64,000 nucleotides of DNA from Kribbella voronezhensis (lineage in GTDB: Bacteria > Actinomycetota > Actinomycetes > Propionibacteriales > Kribbellaceae). Position 1 is the first letter of the stretch, and each line of letters begins with the position of its first letter. Location: the NCBI RefSeq assembly GCF_004365175.1, contig NZ_SOCE01000001.1, positions 4,595,403 through 4,659,402 of the forward strand. Reading direction: 5' to 3'. The notes under the pieces were generated by a model. The model was not told the origin of the DNA. It saw only the letters and a list, made by a program, of their open reading frames with translations, and searched no databases. Shown here in pieces: positions 61,257-64,000 of the stretch. The position numbers and the translations under genes are program-made.

Positions 61257-62105
61257 TTAGGTGTTGCCGCCGGCATCCGTCTTGGACGAATGGGCACGCT
61301 GCCGGGCAGCTTCGTAGAGGACGGCCGTCGCGGCGTTGGCCGCGTTGAGCGAACTCGCCGAACCGGTCATCGGGATCCGCACGAGCTGGTCCGCGAGGTC
61401 CTTCCAGGCGGCGCTCAGGCCGGAGGTCTCGTTGCCGATCAGCAGCAGCGTCGGCTGGGTGAGGTCGTGGTCGAAGATGTCGACCGTGCCGTGCTCGTCG
61501 GTGCCGACGATCACGAGCGGAACACCTTCCGTACGGCGCTTCGCCACCCACTCCATCACTTCGCGCTGCGACGGGACCCGGACCGACGGCAGGGCGAAGA
61601 TCGAGCCCGTGCTCGCGCGCACGGACTTCGGGTCGTACACGTCGGCGGCGTGCCCGGTGACGATCAGCCCGTCGGCGCCGAACGCGTCGGCGGAGCGGAT
61701 GATCGAACCGATGTTGCCCGGTCCTGTCGGCCGGTCGAAGACGACGCCGAGAAAGTCCTGGCCGACCTGGATCCGGTCGAGGTCGTCCGGTGGCATCTCC
61801 ATCACCGCGATGACCTCGGGTGCGGCTTCGTCCTTCTCGCCGAGCTCGGCCAGCAGGTCCGCGGTCATGCCGACGCGCTCGGCGCCGCGCTGTTCGCGCA
61901 GCAGGTCCTGCGCCCAGCGCGACAACGGCCGGTCGGCGTCGTGGATCAGCGCCCGGATCGGCCAGCCGCGCTCGACGGCGACGCTGATCGGCCGGACCCC
62001 CTGCACCAGGAACTCACCGGCCCGCTGCCGTTTGTTCCGATTGCTGAGCAACGCCTGCCACACCTGAAACCGCGCGTTCCGGCTACTCACCCGCACACCT
62101 GCCAT
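61257..62105 (-). CDS. TrmH/SpoU-family RNA 2'-O-methyltransferase
   Basis: 282 residues from ATG 62105. N-terminal substrate-binding domain; SPOUT knot motifs NIGSIIRSADAFGADGLIVT (motif 1), LLLIGNETSGLS (motif 2) and MTGSASSLNAANAATAVLYEAAR (motif 3), all complete. Probably methylates 23S rRNA or tRNA. Confidence 0.94.
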   Translation of the reverse strand: MAGVRVSSRNARFQVWQALLSNRNKRQRAGEFLVQGVRPISVAVERGWPIRALIHDADRPLSRWAQDLLREQRGAERVGMTADLLAELGEKDEAAPEVIAVMEMPPDDLDRIQVGQDFLGVVFDRPTGPGNIGSIIRSADAFGADGLIVTGHAADVYDPKSVRASTGSIFALPSVRVPSQREVMEWVAKRRTEGVPLVIVGTDEHGTVDIFDHDLTQPTLLLIGNETSGLSAAWKDLADQLVRIPMTGSASSLNAANAATAVLYEAARQRAHSSKTDAGGNT

Positions 62106-62216
62106 CACCCCACCCTACGAGCAACCCCGGCTGCGGAGGTCGACACCACGGATCAGACGACGGGAAGGAAGGCGGTGCGAAGCAGCCCGCCCGGGTGACC
62201 ATGCCTTGGCGTGTGG

Positions 62217-62564
62217 TCAGGTGAGGTGTTGGAGGAGGCCTAGTTGGTTGTTGTCCGGGTCGGCGGTGGTCGCGAGGCGTTGGCGGCCCTGTGCGACTTC
62301 CGTGGGGTCGGTGGTGGTGATGCCTGCGGCCGAAAGGGTGGAGCGGGCGGTGTCGAGGTCGTCGACGAAGAAGTTGACGGCGGTCCGCCCGGCCTTGCCG
62401 GGGTCCTCGAAGACCTGGACGGTTGCTTGATCGCTCAGGTGCCATTCGGCCAGGCTGTCCATCGGCCGGCTGTCCGCGGGGCGTCCGAAGAACGACTCGT
62501 ACCACTCGGTTGCCGGTCCGATCTCGGTGACCGGGAGCACTGCGAGTACGGCCTTGATCTCCAT
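62217..62564 (-). CDS. VOC family protein
   Basis: 115 residues from ATG 62564. Starts with the first VOC half (AVLPVTEIGPATEWYESFFGRPAD) and ends with TTADPDNNQLGLLQHL. One domain. No specific activity. Confidence 0.85.
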   Translation of the reverse strand: MEIKAVLAVLPVTEIGPATEWYESFFGRPADSRPMDSLAEWHLSDQATVQVFEDPGKAGRTAVNFFVDDLDTARSTLSAAGITTTDPTEVAQGRQRLATTADPDNNQLGLLQHLT

Positions 62565-62659
62565 CGTCCATCGCCTCTTCTGGTCAGGGCGGCCGGAATG
62601 GCCGCTCACCTCTGCAACGTCGGTACCCAGGTCACCGTTTCGACATCAGCGCGGCACCT

Positions 62660-63523
62660 TCAGCCGAGGGTCCGGGTGAGGAAGCCGTCGATCAGGGTGG
62701 CGATCTCGGCGGCGTGGGTCTCCAGCGCGAAGTGGCCGGTGGGGAGGAGGTGGACCTCGGCGTCGGGGAGGTCACGTCGGAAAGCCTTGGCGCCGGCGGG
62801 TGGGAAGATCTCGTCGTTCTCGCCCCACACCGCGAGCAGCGGGACCTGGCTGGTGCGGAAGTACTCCTGGAACTTCGGGTACAGCGCGAAGTTCGTCAGA
62901 TAGGTCCGGGCCAGGTCCACCTGCACCTGATCGGCGCCGGGCCGGCTCAGCAGGGAAAGATCGTGCTGCCAGGCGTCCGGGCTGAGCAGCGTCTGGTCCG
63001 GCACCCCGTGCTGGTACTGCCATTTCACCATCGCCTCACTGTGCATCCGGCCCACCGCGCCAGCGTTCTCCGGCGTCGGATCGGCGTCATAGGCAACGAT
63101 GTCCGCCCACATCGCCTCGACGATGCCGTCCTCGTACGCGTTCCCGTTCTGCGTCACGATCGCCGTGATCCGCTCCGGATGCGCCAGCGCCATCCGCCAC
63201 CCGATCGGCGCGCCATAGTCCTGCACATAAAGCCCGTACGCCGTGAGGCCGAGCTTCTCGGTGAAAGCCGTCGTGATCTCCGCGAGCCTGGCGAAGCTGT
63301 AGCCGAAAGCATCTGCCGGCGGCATCGCCGAATAGCCGAAGCCCAGGTGATCGGGCGCGATCACGTGGTACTTGTCCGCCAGCTTCGGGATCAGGTCGCG
63401 GAACATGTGCGAGCTGGTCGGAAACCCGTGCAACAGCAGCAGCACGGGCGCGTCGACGGGCCCCGCCTCGCGGTAGAAGATCTCGTGCCCCTCGACCTCG
63501 ACGGTCCGGTGGTGAACGGTCAT
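62660..63523 (-). CDS. alpha/beta hydrolase, epoxide hydrolase/haloalkane dehalogenase type
   Basis: 287 residues from ATG 63523. HGFPTSSHMFRDL oxyanion region, Asp nucleophile in YVQDYGAPIGW, and His in PTGHFALETH. The Asp elbow with HGFP matches epoxide hydrolases. Divergent from a CGNR-type regulator that probably controls it. Confidence 0.88.
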   Translation of the reverse strand: MTVHHRTVEVEGHEIFYREAGPVDAPVLLLLHGFPTSSHMFRDLIPKLADKYHVIAPDHLGFGYSAMPPADAFGYSFARLAEITTAFTEKLGLTAYGLYVQDYGAPIGWRMALAHPERITAIVTQNGNAYEDGIVEAMWADIVAYDADPTPENAGAVGRMHSEAMVKWQYQHGVPDQTLLSPDAWQHDLSLLSRPGADQVQVDLARTYLTNFALYPKFQEYFRTSQVPLLAVWGENDEIFPPAGAKAFRRDLPDAEVHLLPTGHFALETHAAEIATLIDGFLTRTLG

Positions 63524-63545
63524 CACTAACCCCTTCAAGAGATTT

Positions 63546-63609
63546 ATCTGGTTACGGCGGACAGCAAACACCGTGCCGGTGTAACCTGTCAACATGTCCA
63601 ATCTGGTTA
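63546..63609. promoter_or_regulatory. operator-like repeats between hydrolase and CGNR regulator
   Basis: ATCTGGTTA occurs at 63546-63554 and 63601-63609; GGTTAC (63550-63555) and GTAACC (63581-63586) form an inverted repeat. The second copy lies just inside the regulator gene. Suits autoregulation with control of the divergent gene. Confidence 0.5.
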
Positions 63610-64000
63610 GCTCTGATGTGGGGCTGCTGCTGGAGCTGCTGAACTCGGCACCGATCGTCGACGGGGTGCCGACCGACGCGCTGCGTGGGTCGGGCGCGAC
63701 CGGCTGGTTGCGCGAGCGTGGCATTCCGGGTCCGCCGGCGGCTGCGCGCGAAGTACGGGATGCCGTCGCCGCCGTAGTACGGGGGGAAGCGTCCGCTGGA
63801 AGTCTGCAGAAGTACGTGCGCGATGTGCGGCAGGTGGTGGTGGTATCAGCCGACGGGGTGCGGTGGCGGCTCGAGGGTGCGCGATTCCCGGCGAGAGCCG
63901 TGCTGGCGTGGGCTGAGGTGAAGGACAGGTTGCGGCCCTGTGAGAACGACGCGGAATGCAGGTTGTTCTTGATCGACCGCAGCAAGGCGAATGCGCGTCG
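63594..64000 (+). CDS. CGNR zinc-finger (ABATE-domain) regulator, 3' end outside window
   Basis: ATG 63594; first 136 residues seen. The N-terminus (LLLELLNSAPIVDGVPTDALRG) and mid part fit the stress-induced ABATE domain; RPCENDAECRLFLIDRSKANARR is the start of the zinc-ribbon, but the window ends before the CGNR itself. Confidence 0.82.
   Translation, partial: MSNLVSSDVGLLLELLNSAPIVDGVPTDALRGSGATGWLRERGIPGPPAAAREVRDAVAAVVRGEASAGSLQKYVRDVRQVVVVSADGVRWRLEGARFPARAVLAWAEVKDRLRPCENDAECRLFLIDRSKANAR

Overview
High-GC actinobacterial chromosome. The base composition, frequent GTG starts, ATGA/GTGA/TGATG gene junctions, LAL-type LuxR regulators, an NADH-quinone oxidoreductase set lying near korAB, and F420/deazaflavin-type enzymes suggest a soil actinomycete. 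I would guess Kribbella or a close relative in Propionibacteriales, but no 16S gene is present and this is inference. There is no phage, plasmid or CRISPR array. One tRNA gene, tRNA-Tyr(GTA), is present.

Energy genes form the backbone of the left half. korB (cut by the left edge) and korA encode a 2-oxoacid:ferredoxin oxidoreductase. On the + strand, complex I genes are scattered as nuoA (4.0 kb), nuoB-nuoC (14.6-16.1 kb), nuoH (17.1 kb) and nuoI-J-K-L-M-N (26.2-32.4 kb). Their order is the standard one, but the set is interrupted by unrelated blocks. nuoD is missing where it should sit between nuoC and nuoH (a leftward NmrA-like gene is there), and nuoE, nuoF and nuoG are also absent. NuoC has a long Pro/Ala repeat tail.

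Insertions in the nuo set: (a) 4.4-8.9 kb holds a LAL LuxR regulator and three small paralogous proteins with a shared AExxYRxER core, each transcription unit preceded by a duplicated promoter block rich in CTAGG boxes. (b) 8.9-13.6 kb is a tightly coupled five-gene operon (NCS1 permease, cysteine hydrolase, GntR regulator, ADP-ribosylglycohydrolase, PfkB kinase), probably for import and breakdown of an N-glycoside or base. (c) 18.1-25.2 kb carries a MacB-like efflux system with lipoprotein and fusion protein, a divergent two-component system, and an ECF sigma factor with its DGPF/YCII partner.

The right half (32-64 kb) is mixed metabolism and regulation: deazaflavin-dependent nitroreductase, lactonase, phytanoyl-CoA dioxygenase with a divergent AraC regulator, GT39 mannosyltransferase-like protein, YajQ, tRNA-Tyr, a hydrolase-LuxR fusion, a Shedu-like (DUF4263-like) protein, a ferric-reductase/FMN-binding/ApbE electron-transfer trio, a PadR-DrrAB-type ABC exporter, MarR with LLM oxidoreductase, AKR, RraA, an Ada-AlkA repair fusion, PEP mutase-like enzyme, an SpoU methyltransferase, and an epoxide-hydrolase-like gene divergent from a CGNR regulator cut by the right edge. 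Around 51.8-52.4 kb there is a scar: a frameshifted FtsX-type permease tail and an IS21-type istB fragment. Several short tandem repeat arrays (24, 31, about 12 and 25 bp periods) lie between genes.
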